Shown here in pieces: positions 35,901-49,111 of a stretch of 64,000 nucleotides of DNA. Numbering within the stretch: position 1 is the stretch's first letter; the number at the start of each line of letters is the position of its first letter. Below the pieces are notes generated by a model. That model saw only the letters and a list, made by a program, of their open reading frames with translations, searched no databases and was not told where the DNA came from. The stretch is from Phycomyces blakesleeanus NRRL 1555(-) (taxonomy: Eukaryota > Mucoromycota > Mucoromycetes > Mucorales > Phycomycetaceae). Both the position numbers and the translations under genes were made by a program. The stretch is taken from NCBI RefSeq assembly GCF_001638985.1, contig NW_017265154.1:682001-746000 (forward strand), in the 5' to 3' direction.

Positions 35901-37324
35901 ATGGAAGTCATCTTGCCATTCATTACTGAAAAGAACTACAATGGTCTCATTGAAACTTGCGAACAATTAGAACTTAAAGTATGCAAGAAAACCAAAATAA
36001 AAAAAAAACACAAACCAAACTCTCGTCTATATACATATACAAGCTTTAAACATACAGACTGACAAACCAAGGAATTTTCTCTTTATATATATATATATAT
36101 ATACATAATAGCATGCTGCGGGACAATCCAACATTGACCTTTCCGATATTGACGCGACTTACTTGATTGGCTATTGTCTGATTAATGATCTGTAAGCCAA
36201 GAAATGAAAAAAAAAGCCAATCTTCATTCTCCTTTCTTTTTTTCTTTTCTTTTCTTTTGGTTTGGTTTGGTTGTCTGTCTGTCTGTAGATTAGATTAGTC
36301 AAGGACATCTCGATTTATATATATAAATTGAGTATTATAAGTTAATACATACACGTATACATGCATACACGCAATTTATGAGACAGCAAAATGAGTCTAC
36401 CAATTACATTCCTTGACATGCTTATGCAAATGACTTGTTTCTTCTACTAGAGACTCTGCTAGATTCCTTCGCAAACGTATTCTTGCACGGGACAATGTTC
36501 GTAGACCAGAAGTGGATTTTGCTTGGAAAGTGTGTGCTGCACTGTGGGATCAGCGTTACTCTGATTTTTACAGTGCTCTTCATGACTTTCCGTGGTCAGA
36601 TCCTATCCAGTCACTTGTAGCCTCTCTGCAAGGTGAGCCAAAAATTCTCTCTTTTTTTTTAATATATATATATATTATATTGGTTTTGCTAATGATAATA
36701 ATAATAACAATAATAATAATAAATTCATAATACACCACACCGCACCACAATGTAATTTAATGTAATTTTATGCTATGACATGTTATATAAGAAAACACAA
36801 GAGAAAGAATGCTTGTTACTGTAGCCAATGCCTACACAAGCATTAAGATTTCGGATGCTCTATACTATTTTGGGATGCCTGAAAATGAACTTGTTACAGG
36901 TAAACATTTTCATTTAATAATAAATAATGATAATGATAATGTTAATGATAAAAGGAGAAGAAAAGAGGAGAGGAGAGGAGAGAAGGTTAATATGAATAAT
37001 ATACGCTTGAGTCTGTGGATAAGAAAGTGGTACTTTAATATTTTATTGACTTGACAAAATTTTTCTCACTGTCTGTATCTATATATATAATAATACAACG
37101 TAAAAGCACTTTTATCTAAGGGGTGGACCTATGATAGTTCTTCAAAGATACTGACACCTAACAAGCCTGGCAAGTCTACATATATTCTACTCCATTTTTT
37201 TTATTAATGCTAATTTTCAATTATATCTGTTTATTGGTTTGTAGAACTTAAAATACAAGATATATCGAGTAATGATAAATTCTCCAGTTTGGCAGAAATG
37301 ATCTTACACCTCGAGAAGAACTAG
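35901..37324 (+). CDS. CSN8: COP9 signalosome subunit 8 (CSN8), 196 aa
   Basis: PCI-fold subunit of the COP9 signalosome, which removes Nedd8 from cullins. Six exons, 35901-35978, 36112-36191, 36451-36632, 36792-36899, 37107-37169 and 37245-37324, give 196 codons, close to the usual about 200. CSN8 hallmarks appear in order: YLIGYCLINDLDSARFLRKR (alpha-helical repeat), AALWDQRYSDFYSALHDFPW, then R-E-R-M-L-V-T-V-A-N-A-Y-T-S-I-K (PCI core), ALLSKGWTYD, then a NKP segment and a C-terminal helix EMILHLEKN. The fifth intron (37170-37244) has donor GCAAGT; no nearby GT site keeps the frame. The ATG at 35901 has a good context (ACCATGG). Functionally it links to the SCF F-box protein encoded at 12689-14447, since CSN regulates SCF ligases, although the genes are far apart. 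Confidence 0.9.
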
Positions 37325-37874
37325 TGTATTTTAGTGTATTTGGATATATCTAAGTGTCTATGTGTGGGTATAAACACTATGAATTCATTCCCTCTCCCTC
37401 TTCTCTTCAAAAGAGAAAAAAAAAAGAACCACTTTCATATAATATATACAACGCAGAAAAGTTGTAAGGATTTTATTTTTTATTAGAGCCCGTTGTCGAG
37501 TGAAGATTCTAAATTTTTGCTCATCATTATTTTAAGCGGCGAATTAATTTCCGATGAAATATTCCAAAACTTTACCGTGGAGACCATTTAATCACCATGT
37601 CTTTAGTGAGCATTTGAGCGTATATCTCTCCCCTCGAAACAAAACATGATATATTCAAGAGTCTATTAGCTATATTTACTTAATTAAGTAGGTTCCGGAA
37701 AGCCAAGTTTATTAAGGGCTATTTTCCTTACTTTTTTTTTTTTTTTTTTTAGTAATAATGTTTTCAACTCATAAATCCTCAAAACTGTGTCTGAGTTTTA
37801 TTTTTATTTTTGATTGGGTTTTACAAATAGTTATTTTTTTTTAGCCATTTTGAAATTATCACAACTCGACACTA
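37325..37874. other. 3' region of CSN8 up to the MITE
   Basis: AT-rich DNA with poly-T (about 37730-37751) and no ORF of interest; it includes the CSN8 3' UTR. Confidence 0.5.
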
Positions 37875-38445
37875 GGGACCTTGGACACATCATATAATTT
37901 TTTTTGAAACATTTAACCATATATGTAATTTTATACAGTCTCATGTTTCACATCCAAGGCTTCCATATACAATGAAAATGTGTGATATTGCATTTATTGG
38001 CCATGTTAATTTACTAAACTCACGAACTTAAAATCATGTAATTAGTGCGAACCAAAGTTTGTTACTTTTTACCCTCAAACTGTAATAGCTGTTTAATTTT
38101 TTAGACATTAAAGCTAATAGATATTAATTAATATTTGTATATGTAGAATGCTTGCGCAAATAAAGGGGAAAAAACCTAATGCTGGGGCTATATGGACTTC
38201 TTTATATGCTTACTTGAAAACATAATTTGTTCTTTATTTCAAGTTTTGTGTCATCGTTAGTTTAACAACATAAAATATCGAAAGATGATTGGTCAACACA
38301 TTTTATATCATCTTTTTATATGATGTAAAATATTTTATATTATGTTTTTATATCATATAAAATAACGCGATTTTGAAACACACTATTCCTTTTTAAGAGC
38401 ACAATCTCCGTCTAAATAAATTTTATATGATGTGTCCAAGGTCCC
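37875..38445. mobile_element. 571-bp MITE with perfect 23-bp terminal inverted repeats and TA target duplications
   Basis: The ends are exact inverted copies for 23 bp (beginning GGGACCTTGGACACATC at both termini), flanked by TA at 37873-37874 and 38446-38447, as for Tc1/mariner-type elements. The interior has no coding capacity and carries a subterminal palindromic region of ATATGATGTAAAATATTTT-like repeats near 38305-38362. It is therefore a non-autonomous miniature element. Perfect termini suggest it moved fairly recently. Confidence 0.82.
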
Positions 38446-41400
38446 TACTATCTCTATTTATAAAAACTCCTGCCAATTTTTTCATAAATGTCTTGATAGC
38501 TAGAAATTTACTCGTATAAACCCAGGGACTATATGCTGTGCCACTTGATCCCTAAAATTACCTACTTATCTACTGTTTATTTCAAGAGGACCCATAATTA
38601 CCATCGTTTATAATATTTGCAAGAGTATATTCATCGAATTAATGATTAATTTATGTATATATATAATGTATATGTTGAATAAAAGAAAAGAAAAAAGATA
38701 TAGTAAAAGATAGATAAAAAAAATGACACTTGTGAAAGCAACTGGATAACTATATATATATATCATGTTCCCTTATTTTGTATTTGAAACACTTGATAGA
38801 AAGAAGAAGGAAAAAGAAGAAGGGATATTTATTTTATCCAATTACTTGTTTATTATTATGCTTGTTGGCGTATATAATTGACACAATGTGTAAAGTTCCC
38901 ATTTAATATTGTGTGTCTGTGTGTATGCGTTTGGTTGTTGTTATAATATCTGAAATCCAACAGGATATCCGGTTGTATTCTACATACCCCCTCTATATAC
39001 TTCTTTTTTTTCATTTTGCATAGTGAATTCACTTTAATTCAGCAGTATCGATCGATCGACCAATCAATTAAACAATAGGCTTTTTTTTGTGATATTTAAT
39101 GTATTCAAAATCTTTCTATTGCTCTATTTAAATATATATATATATATTTAATACCATATATTTTCTATTAATATTTTACTTAAATGATATATGTGTGTAG
39201 GTGTATGTCTCTATTGCAAGACAATAATCGATCATTTACAAGAACATTAGGATGATTTGCAAGAAATAAAAATAAAATAAAAAAGGGTATTTGAAATCAA
39301 TTACAAAGCATCTTGACTGAGAAACGCATGAAGATCATTGTCGATTTTATTAGTATTTTAATGGATGCTAAACCCCACCTTGTTTTTTTGTTTTTGTTTT
39401 TGTTTTCTTGCTGAGCTGACTGAGCATTCAATGCAAGCCAGGCAATAATGACCTTCCTTCTTTTCCTATTTTTGAAAATAAATTATAGTCAATAGATCTA
39501 TACAACTTCGCTATTCTTTCTTCTTCACTAACCTCCCCCTCCCCCACATACACACCCCTTGTTTTATTTTATTTTTTGGGGGAAAAGATAGGACTGGATT
39601 TAAATGAGAACAATTAGAAATTAAAGAGTGTGTGTGGTTTGTGCGCTTGTTGCAGAATCTGTATTTCATCTAGACGTGAATTGGAAATAATAAAATCAAA
39701 GCAAAGCAAAGCAAAGCAAAGAAAGGGATTAAATCATTTGATGAAAAATGGACCCTGCTTTAAGCAACTTTCTTGTTAGTGAGTAATTATTAAACAGATA
39801 ATTCTAACTAAATATGTATATGTACATATTGCAGAGAAAAGGAAAGGATTTGTGTTTAAATATTATTGGGAGACGGTGGATCTACTTACTGGTCCGATAT
39901 GATATAATATGACATGATATGATATGATATCCTTCTACATAGTTTAAATCTAACCGAACAATATCTGGCCAGTCTTTAAAGGCAGTGAAAATATAAAAGT
40001 AAAAATAAAGATTAAAGAAAGGTTAATACATGCTTTCCAAGATATTACTCTAGCATGCTGTAGCTAGTTCTTGTGATAGTTTAATATTCGAATCTTCAAG
40101 TATTCTTCTCTTTTCCTAACCAATAAGCTCTTATTGTGGTTATCTATAGCACTATTAAAACATTATCATTACTATTATTGAAAGTTAAGTCTATAAAGCA
40201 TACATGTATGTACAATCATTGTTAGTTTGCCTTTAGATACCGAGAGAGTTAATACTTGATTGATTGAGCAAGTGAGTGGTGATAAGAATTTTGTATATTC
40301 AAATAATAATAATAATTTTCGATACCCCACACCCCAAACTACCCCAGCCTTCCTCCTTTTTTGTGCATGCATATGTGGGTAGTTTGGATTGATATTTTCT
40401 AGTATTCTTTTATATATGTATTAATGAATACAACCACAAAATATTCAGCTATAATTTTATTTTTATTGTTATTATTATTAAAATTACACACAGGCCACAA
40501 TCCACTATTAATTTAATTCTTTTGCTCCTGTTGCTCTTTGAATGAGAACTGTTATTTAGTGATTATTCAAGAGTAATAATTAATTATCAATTCCTTGTAT
40601 TAATTTTAGGAGAGAATGATCCTAATCTTATATAATTAGATAGATATATGGTTGTATGTAGAATTACAGCTTGGCTATTCCCTTTTATATATATATATAT
40701 AGACTCAAGATTTGTTTTATTTTAAAATAAAAAGAGAAAATCAATAGAAAGCCTATTTCGTTTTACACTAGTTTGAATAGCTAAAGAAAAAACAGACAAT
40801 TTATTGTACTTTATATATTATCATTAGTATCAATCTTTGATTTTCTCCATTGGTGATTTCCTTTTTGTATTGACTTTCCTTTGTGATTCTTTGGCTGTTT
40901 GGGGCCAATGGTAGCTAATTAATCTGCATATATAATAGTGTTAAGATTATTAGATATTGGATATTAATATTATAGTAGAATAAGTATCCCCCCCCCCAAA
41001 AAAAAAAAAAAAAGAAAGAAAGAAAGAGAGAATCCAGATTGATGTAATCCACGCTATGTTGTAATTAACACATCAAGCTAAATATGAATCCCAGAATATG
41101 ATCATATTACTTCTTTATAATAATTTTTTTTAAAACGAAAACTTGCTTTCCTTCTCCTCTTTATCTTCTCCTACTTGGCGTTATAATTGTAATTATTATA
41201 TTGTTTCTATTGATTTTGGTGTTGTATATATAGATAGATAGATAGATAGATATATAATAAAGTTGTTCTGGAACCACAATTTTGGATTTGATTTCATTCC
41301 ATCTTGTTTTACAGAATTAATATTAATCCAAAAAATAAAATTGAATCTAAAGATAGTCAAGGTAATCCTTGGCTTTTCTTCCAATGTTTCCTATTTTTCC

Positions 41401-42128
41401 TATTTTTCCTGATTTTCCTGATTTTCTTATTCTCTGGTGCAGTACATTGCATTACAGGATAATAATCATGTAGAGCTATGAGCTTCTAATTCATTAGACA
41501 TACACAGAATTGAAACATGTATGGGATATACAGAGTAGATAATAGTCTTTCTATTTCTATATATTTCGACCCTGCATCTTGAAAGACAACACAATCAAGC
41601 AACCAATTGTTCCTTTTCTTGTATATATGCGTCTAATGTTGTTGTGATTTTTTGTTAGATTAAAGAAGAGAAAAAGAGTGATTCTATTTGTGGGTTTTAG
41701 ATATGCATGTATCCGAATAAGTAAAAATAAAAGTCAAAGTCAAAGTCAAAGAAGAGAGATGCTGTGATTTTCATTGGCATTGAACTGATTGAGAATGTCT
41801 AAATCTGTACACATGTAATATTTCTTTCTTCTATATACATACTGTATATATGTCTATATTTAAATAATAATAAATTTGAGGGGAGAAAGGAAGGTAACCT
41901 TTGTAGATATAAAGATATTTGAAAGAAAGAAATATAGTATTCATTGGTTGGTTGGTTCATCATTTCCCCATCATCTGTCCTCCCTTGACCTTCTCCCCTT
42001 TTTGACTATTATGGGTACACAACCACAAATACAAGCACAGCCATATTTAGTGTGTAATAAAGTGTATTTTTAGTTGTACAAAGAAATATATTTTATATAA
42101 ACACACACAAATTGATTAGTGGATCAAA

Positions 42129-42142
42129 GGGGGGGGGGGGGG
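42129..42142 (+). repeat. G homopolymer run
   Basis: Uninterrupted run of about 14 G residues in otherwise AT-rich noncoding DNA. Confidence 0.8.
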
Positions 42143-43966
42143 ACTCCATTCTTTTTGGTCTATTTTATTTGGCTGCCTGTCTGCTTTCTGTATTATTATT
42201 ATTATTAATTTGTTTTTGTTTTTTGTTTTGTACAAGGTGTGTATAAACATTCTTCGTATTATTTCCTTTTATTGTCCACACGCCTGTCACTAATGTACAA
42301 AGTCCACTTGTAATGCGCACCATTTAGATTCATCTTGGATTTTATTTTTATTACAAAGAAAGTTTGAATGAACATCCTAATATCTTGACAAAATAATAAC
42401 TATTATCATCAACTTGGTTATAGTCACACTTTACTTTGAATCAATTGCACATTTATTATCATTATATGACAGACTCGGAAAACAAAGTAAATCAAAGCAA
42501 AGCAAAGACATATCATAATCACCATAGAAACCATTAAAAATATTAAGAGTGGTAGCATTAAAATTAAGAAGAACAAGGGTTTTAGTGTGCAGTGTACAGT
42601 GTGTACAGTGTGTACAGTTGTGTACAGCTTTGTTTATATGTTCCGTAGTCTGGCTTCGATCCAAGAATGTTCATCGGGTGTATCGCAATAGGAAAGACGC
42701 ATGGTCCACATCACTGTCGTATTCAACATAAGAATATAAACCTTAATTTCTTTTTGTTTTGTTTAGTGATTCCTTTAAGCTCCTGTACAAATGTTGTACA
42801 ACTTTCAATGTGACAGTTTACCTTGTCCCCCACCCCTTGTTTTTATTTTATATGATATGACATGATATATCACCCAAATCACATTATGTTATAACAAGTG
42901 TTTCAATTTGAATACATTTGAAACATTTATTCAATCAAATCAAATCAATACATAGCAACTAATATAGAGATAGAAGAAGAAAAACTAATACCAAAATAAA
43001 GAGCATTTTCCCCCTCCTCCTCCTCCTCTATCATCATTACCACTTGTGTTTGTTCTCGTCCTTGTCCTCTTCCTCCTTTGCTCCTTCCTATCATTATCCG
43101 TATTCTCCTTTCAACACTTTCCTTTATTTTTTTTCCTCCTCCTTTTAATCATTAGTATTAGTACCAGCTATCGAATATTTTCTTTTATTGTTGAAAAAGG
43201 GTCTAGAATATACAATATCCTATTGTGGGTACTATACTGACTCTTATGGACCCCACATTTTAATAAACAGTCGGTCTGTATTTTTTTTTGGTTTTTGCTT
43301 GTAATCCTGAGCCTCCTTTCCTTCAACAAGAGAATTCATTATTGATTGGTAAAGTTTTCTTTTTCTTTTCGCTTTTGATTTATATCCGTACCCACCTATT
43401 TATTCAATACCTGTATTTGTTTTATTTTGTTTTATTTTATTTTATTTTATTTTATTTTATTTTGACAGCCAAATATTATACACATGTGCTGATTATTATA
43501 ATAATCATAACAATAAAACAAAAAAAAAACAAAAATTAGATCTGTATCCCCTCCGGCTAACTGCCCCTTCCCTTCCCTTCCTCCTTCCTCCTTCCTCCTT
43601 CTGCCTATCTGTATGTCTACCTGTCTATCTATCTACCTTGCTGCCTTGTTACTTTGTTACTTTGTTACTTTGCTATTTAGATATCTAATCTAGTTATCAG
43701 TGTAATTATAAATCCCCTTTCTTTTTCATAAAATAAGAAGAAAAAATGAACCAATTAGATGAAAAAAAAATTTGAATGCGTACAAATATTTATTTGTGTT
43801 TGTATACAAAATAATAATAATAATAATAATAAAATATAAAAATGATTTTCTCCTCGTCTCGGTAAGATGTCTAGAGTTTTCTTTTTTCTTTTTTGCAATT
43901 TTCATTCCGAGGCCGTTTTTATGCCTCTTTTTGACTTTATTCCATGGAACACAACCTTCTCCCCCT

Positions 43967-43969
<3 letters not shown>

Positions 43970-44004
<35 letters not shown>
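43970..44004 (+). repeat. (TC)n microsatellite
   Basis: Perfect CT dinucleotide run of about 30 nt. Confidence 0.85.
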
Positions 44005-44005
<1 letters not shown>

Positions 44006-44353
44006 GCCTTTCTTTGGTATTTAACCTTTTATACATATGTAACATTTTGTTATGCGTTTCTTTGTATCTAGTATCACCAATACCAATACTAATCTAATTT
44101 TTTTTCTTTCTTCTTCTTTGAAACCCCCCAGAAAATATTTAGATATCATCCCTTGATTTTCCTTTTTCTTCTTCTTTTGCTTCGCTTTATAGTAATAACT
44201 TTAATATGTGTCATCAGTCCCTTGCACAGCATTGTTACAAGATCTTCAACCATAGAGCATAAGAATACATATATAGATTTGTATATAATTTTGTTTTATT
44301 GTGTAATGTAATGTAATGTAATGTAAGTGAGTGAGTGAGTGAGTGAGTAAGAC

Positions 44354-44392
<39 letters not shown>

Positions 44393-44833
44393 AAAAATGC
44401 AAATGCAAATGCTAAAATAAGAAGAAGAAGAATAAAAAATAAATGTGCAAATGTGTAAATGATATGAAAATAATAGCAATTATATGTATATATATAAGAG
44501 AAAGAGAAAGAGAGAGAATGAGAATGAGAATGAGAATGAAATGTATTATACACATACTGCTTATAGTGTAGTGTAGTGTAGTGTAAGTGTAATATAAGTG
44601 TAATATAAGTGTAATATAAGGTAGTGAGTAATGTATGTCTAGTGTGTAGAGTGCGTCTAGTGTGTCTAGTGTCTATGTGTGTGTGTATGTATGTATGTAT
44701 ATCTTACATCTGTACACTTTTTTTTGAAACTTGAAAAAATAAATAATATGAATAATATAAGAAATTGAAACAATTGTTGTTGTTGTTGCTGCTGGTGTTG
44801 TTGTTATTGTTATTGGCTTTGTTGTGATTTACA

Positions 44834-47800
44834 TCATCTTCGGCTATTAGTTTTTCTTGCGGCATTGGTTACTGTAGATGTTCCTGATACATTCGGCTTA
44901 GTATTAAGATGGCCCGCTTTCAAAGGTGGCAAAGAAGGAGGGACAAGTGTACGACGCGGCTTGACAGATATACCAGAAGACGTAACAGATGTTTTTGGAG
45001 CTATCCGTGAACTGACTAGTCTTGGTTTACTGACACTTGTCAAAGTTTTTTGGTGCATTTGAACTTGAGCTGGCTGCTGTATTGATTGCTTCTGCTGTTG
45101 TTGTTGTTGTTGTTGTTGTTGGTTGGTCTTAAGGTCTTGCATCTGCTGAAGAGAATCAATCTGTGCTTGCATCAGCTTTCTAGACTCAGCTGCTTCCAAT
45201 TCCTGGTTGACCTGAACCTGTCCAAGTTCTGCCATCTGGTCAAGCACGCGTTCAATTCGATCTTCCATGGCCACGCGTGCGTCAGTTTCTGCTCTCAATT
45301 GATCCTCGAGTGGTCCGATGTGCAAAAGTGCCAGTTCAATCTTGTGCTCGTATGTTTCCCGCATCGCAACCTCCTGCTCAACTCGCTCACACAACGCCTT
45401 TTGCTGACTATCAATCAACACGGTCATGTCTGCTACTGCCTTTTCAAATTCAGTTCGCATCGCCGTTTCTTCCCGTAACCGTCGTTCAAGGTTTTCAAGC
45501 CGTCTGGTCATCGCTTTCATCTGGCGCTGGTGAACACTGCCGCATAATCGAACGACTCCCAGAACAAGTTCAGCTCCAAGTGTATTTGGATTTCTTGTCC
45601 TGATGGATTTTCTGGCCCAGTAACCTCTCCAGGCAGATTGTATTTTAATGGCAGCCATATGGTCTGAATCAAACCATTCTTCTTCTTCTTGGTCTTCTTG
45701 GCCTTGGTCTTCAACAATCTCTTCTCGTTCTTCAGCTTCGGATTCAATTTCAACTTCAAATTCTTGGTCTTGTTGGTCGGGTTGCTGGTCGCCAGAAATT
45801 GGTAAGAATATTGAACACGACTCAATAGGTTCTTCTTTTGTGTCGTCATTCTCGTCATCATCTTCGTCATCGTAGCCCTCATCACTGCCAAAGACTGTAA
45901 CTGTTGTCGGACAGCGGCCTTTAGTCATACGGCTGGACTGAGCTCGGCCGAGTCGGATGAGAATAATTGTGGGCTCACTGCAAATGTCACTGTTATTGTC
46001 ATTGATGTCTCTACTGCTAATGTCATCTCTTATTGGCTCTGATTCATTCCAGTAGACTGGTAAATCGAGATCATCTTGGTCAGAAAGGTCTCGGTCTGAA
46101 ATGTTATCACAAGATGAATCTAATTAAATACACATATAAATGAATAAGTAAAATATTAAAGAATTGATATCATTATAATATAAATATATATATATATATA
46201 ATGTATTTACAGATATCAAAATCCAGCGCTAATTGAAATCAAATGAAAATGAAAATGAAATATATATATATCTCATTATCATTAGAATTGCTTGTTATAT
46301 AGTATAATATTTACCTCTAGAATGCCAGTTTTGTCTGCTGTTTGGAGTCACACGGTTGTTGTTGTACTGCATTAGTGGAGAGTACAATTCTTCTTGCCAA
46401 ATCATTTCATGGTCATCGTCATCTTCTTCTCCGACTACTACTTCGTATTCGTATTCGTCTTCTTCGATTACGCGAGCCAGACTTTTAGAGTTTGGAGAGA
46501 CGGACAAGAACGATGAAGGGTGGACGGGCTGGTGATAAGTGTTTGACTGGGTGACGGTAGATACTGAATCTGATGAGAGTTCGCGAGATCGAGATCGAGA
46601 TTGAGCATTTGATGAGTTTGAGTTTGAGTTTGTATTTGCGTTTACGTTTGCGTTTGCGTTTGCGTTTGCGTTTGCGTTTGCGTTTGCGTTTGCGTTTGCG
46701 TTTGCGTTTGCGTTTGAGTTTAGGTTTGGGTTTGAGTTTGAGTGTTTTCGGGACTGCCGGATTGACAATGATAATCTACTGTTACTATTGCTAGCACCAC
46801 AACCATTGATATTATTGGTTTTACTAGCATTACTAATATTACTAATATTATAACTAGTATTACTACTACGACTAATATTACTAAGATTACTAAGATTACT
46901 AAGATCGCTTCCTGCAGTGCTGCAGCTAGATGTGCTTTTGAGTTGGGCAGGCAGTTGGAGTGGACTGAGACGGCTATCGTCTGTTAGGGGAGAATTGGAG
47001 AGTGTTTGATGTGTTTGATATGTTTGATGTGTTGTGTGTGTCTTGTGATGATGCCGAGGCGATCGAGCCTTGTGATTTTGGCTGTGAGAAGAAGGATGAT
47101 GCTGGTGTTGGTACTGGTGCTGGTGCTGGTGCTGGTGCTGGCTGTAATGGTTGATATTACGGAGCTTGTTGGGTGCGTTATTTGTATCAAATGGAGGATA
47201 AGAATAAGAGGAAGAGGAAGAGGAATAAAATAATGATGAAGAATGTGAGTGTGGATGTGAATGTGAATTCGAATATGAATATGAATGTGCAGTTGGGGTG
47301 GGTCTATGTTGCTGTCGAGGTATTGGTGATAGTGAAGATGTCATGCGGGTAGATTGGACATTATCGTTGTGGTTATCGGCAAGGTTTTCTTCTGGACGGT
47401 CTGTGCTGTTTGAGAGAAAGGACGAATAGTAGCCCAGAAAAGAGCCAGAGTCTCCGCCTTCTGATCCAAGCATGACCGAGTAAGCCGCAGTTGTGCTGGT
47501 AGAAGTTGTGAATGATGTTTCGTCAAAGAAAGAAAAATTCTGGTTATTGTCGAGATAAGCGAGTGCCCTGAGGTAGGATTTTGGAGGGAATTCGTATTTG
47601 TACTGCTCTGGCTCGAGGGTCTGGGGTACGTCGATAGCTTCATCACCGTCGTTGTCGTTGTCGTTGTCGTCGTTATCATTATGGTTACTATTGCTAATAT
47701 CTGTCAGTGCCAGATAAGGCTGTTCAAGTAAAACAGATTCACACATTGATTATTAATGGTTATTAGAATATTGATACAAAGAATAAAGGTTTAAAGCAAA

Positions 47801-48385
47801 GAAAGAAAGAAAGAAAGAAAGTGTCAAAATAATAATAATAATAATAAGAGAAAGAGAGAGAGAGAAAGAGAGAGAGAGAGAAATAATGATAATTAATTAA
47901 TTAACAGATTAATTAATTATCATCATTTTATATACATTTCATATAATATAGTATATTATAATATAATGTATTCTTAGTATATGTGATGGTTTGATTTGAT
48001 TTGATTTGATATTATCATTATTATTATTTGTGTGTGTGTGTGTGTCTTGTACGTCTGTAAGTTTGTCTCTATGTTTGTCTGACTGACTGACTGACTGACG
48101 GAATGACTTGTCTGTCTGTCTAACTGTCTATTGACCCTTTTTCCCCTTTTTACCTTTTATATAAAATACTAAATAAATAAATATATATATATATATGTGT
48201 GTGTGTGTCTGTATTATATTCCCCTCACCCCTCACCACCCTTCACCTCCCCCCCTCTCTCTCTCACACTCCTTCAATCACCTTTCTATACTCCCCCTCTT
48301 ATTTCCTTTTTCTCTCTTTCTTTATTTCTCTCTTTCTCTTATATAAATAAAATATTTAAATAAATAAAAATAAAATTTGAAGTTT

Positions 48386-48418
<33 letters not shown>

Positions 48419-48549
48419 TTGGATTGGTTTGTGGGGTATTTTTTTTGTTTCTTTCTTACCTGATCAAAATTATATGCATATTCAAGTTCACCACAATTAA
48501 ATGATGAATGGACTGCAATTGGTGCATTAAAGCGATCTGATCTTATCAT
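44834..48549 (-). CDS. IQ-motif coiled-coil protein with an Asn/Ser/His-rich low-complexity N-terminal half, about 926 aa
   Basis: Exons 48549-48460, 47719-46315 and 46119-44834 join in frame to 926 codons; a candidate 18-nt microexon (46228-46211) would add six residues (ALDFDI) without changing frame. Residues 31-500 are low complexity: Asn/Asp repeats, Ser/Tyr/His/Gln tracts, and an Asn-Ala alternation near 380-415 encoded by a hexanucleotide repeat. An acidic region (about 575-650) leads to one IQ motif (AAIKIQSAWRGYWARKSIR, about 654-672), a predicted calmodulin-binding site. A heptad-like coiled coil (about 680-830), a polyGln run and a basic Ser/Pro tail follow. The first intron is long (740 nt), so the start could instead be the in-frame ATG at 47746. 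The protein may be a calmodulin-regulated scaffold; no ortholog is recognised. Confidence 0.72.
46630..46714 (-). repeat. Hexanucleotide repeat in coding sequence (Asn-Ala tract)
   Basis: Tandem GCGTTT units on the plus strand (AAACGC on the coding strand), about 13 in a row with one variant unit, translate as alternating Asn-Ala inside the IQ protein. Whole-hexamer changes preserve the frame. Confidence 0.85.
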
Positions 48550-49075
48550 TTTGTAAAACTTTTTCTTTTCTTTTCTTTCTTTTAGATGAATCCTAAGATA
48601 TATATATATATATATATTCCTTTGTGTGGGTGTGTAGGTGTGGGGATGTGTATAAAGTATAATAGGTATATAAAGAACAAAGAGAGATACGCGTGTTTTC
48701 TCTATTGATGGTATTAATGGTAAGTTGACGGCTCTATACAGAAAAGTAAAAATAAAGTATAGAACTATTGATAGAGAGAAAGAGATAGATAGAAAACAAA
48801 AAAAACACACACAAAAAAAAAGGAATGGAAAGGGAAGAGAGAAAGAGGAAGAAGAGAAAGAAGAAGAAGAAGAAGAGGAAGAGGAGAAAGGATGAATGGA
48901 TTTTTATAACTAAAATATTATCATTATTATATAAATAAAATAAAATACCAAAAAATCAAGGAGCAAGTCAAATAGATATAGGTACAATTATTTTATATGT
49001 GTATATATGATCTTTATCAATCAATAATACAGCTGTTAATACAATACACTTATTTTTGGTTATTCAACTTCTTTA

Positions 49076-49111
<36 letters not shown>

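Larger units (their letters stand above)
38446..44833. other. 6.4-kb gene-free AT-rich region
   Basis: Nothing coding is supported between CSN8 (+) and the IQ protein gene (-), which converge here. It contains TA, AAGC, GATA, ATTTT, TTAC, TCC and CT microsatellites and a G homopolymer at about 42129-42142. ORFs at 42549, 43046, 43288 and 43772 are pyrimidine-repeat translations. Confidence 0.55.

Noticed and set aside
46573..47233. Plus-strand ORFs of Arg-Leu and Val-Leu repeats
   Set aside because: They are antisense translations of the Asn-Ala and His-Gln repeats of the IQ protein.
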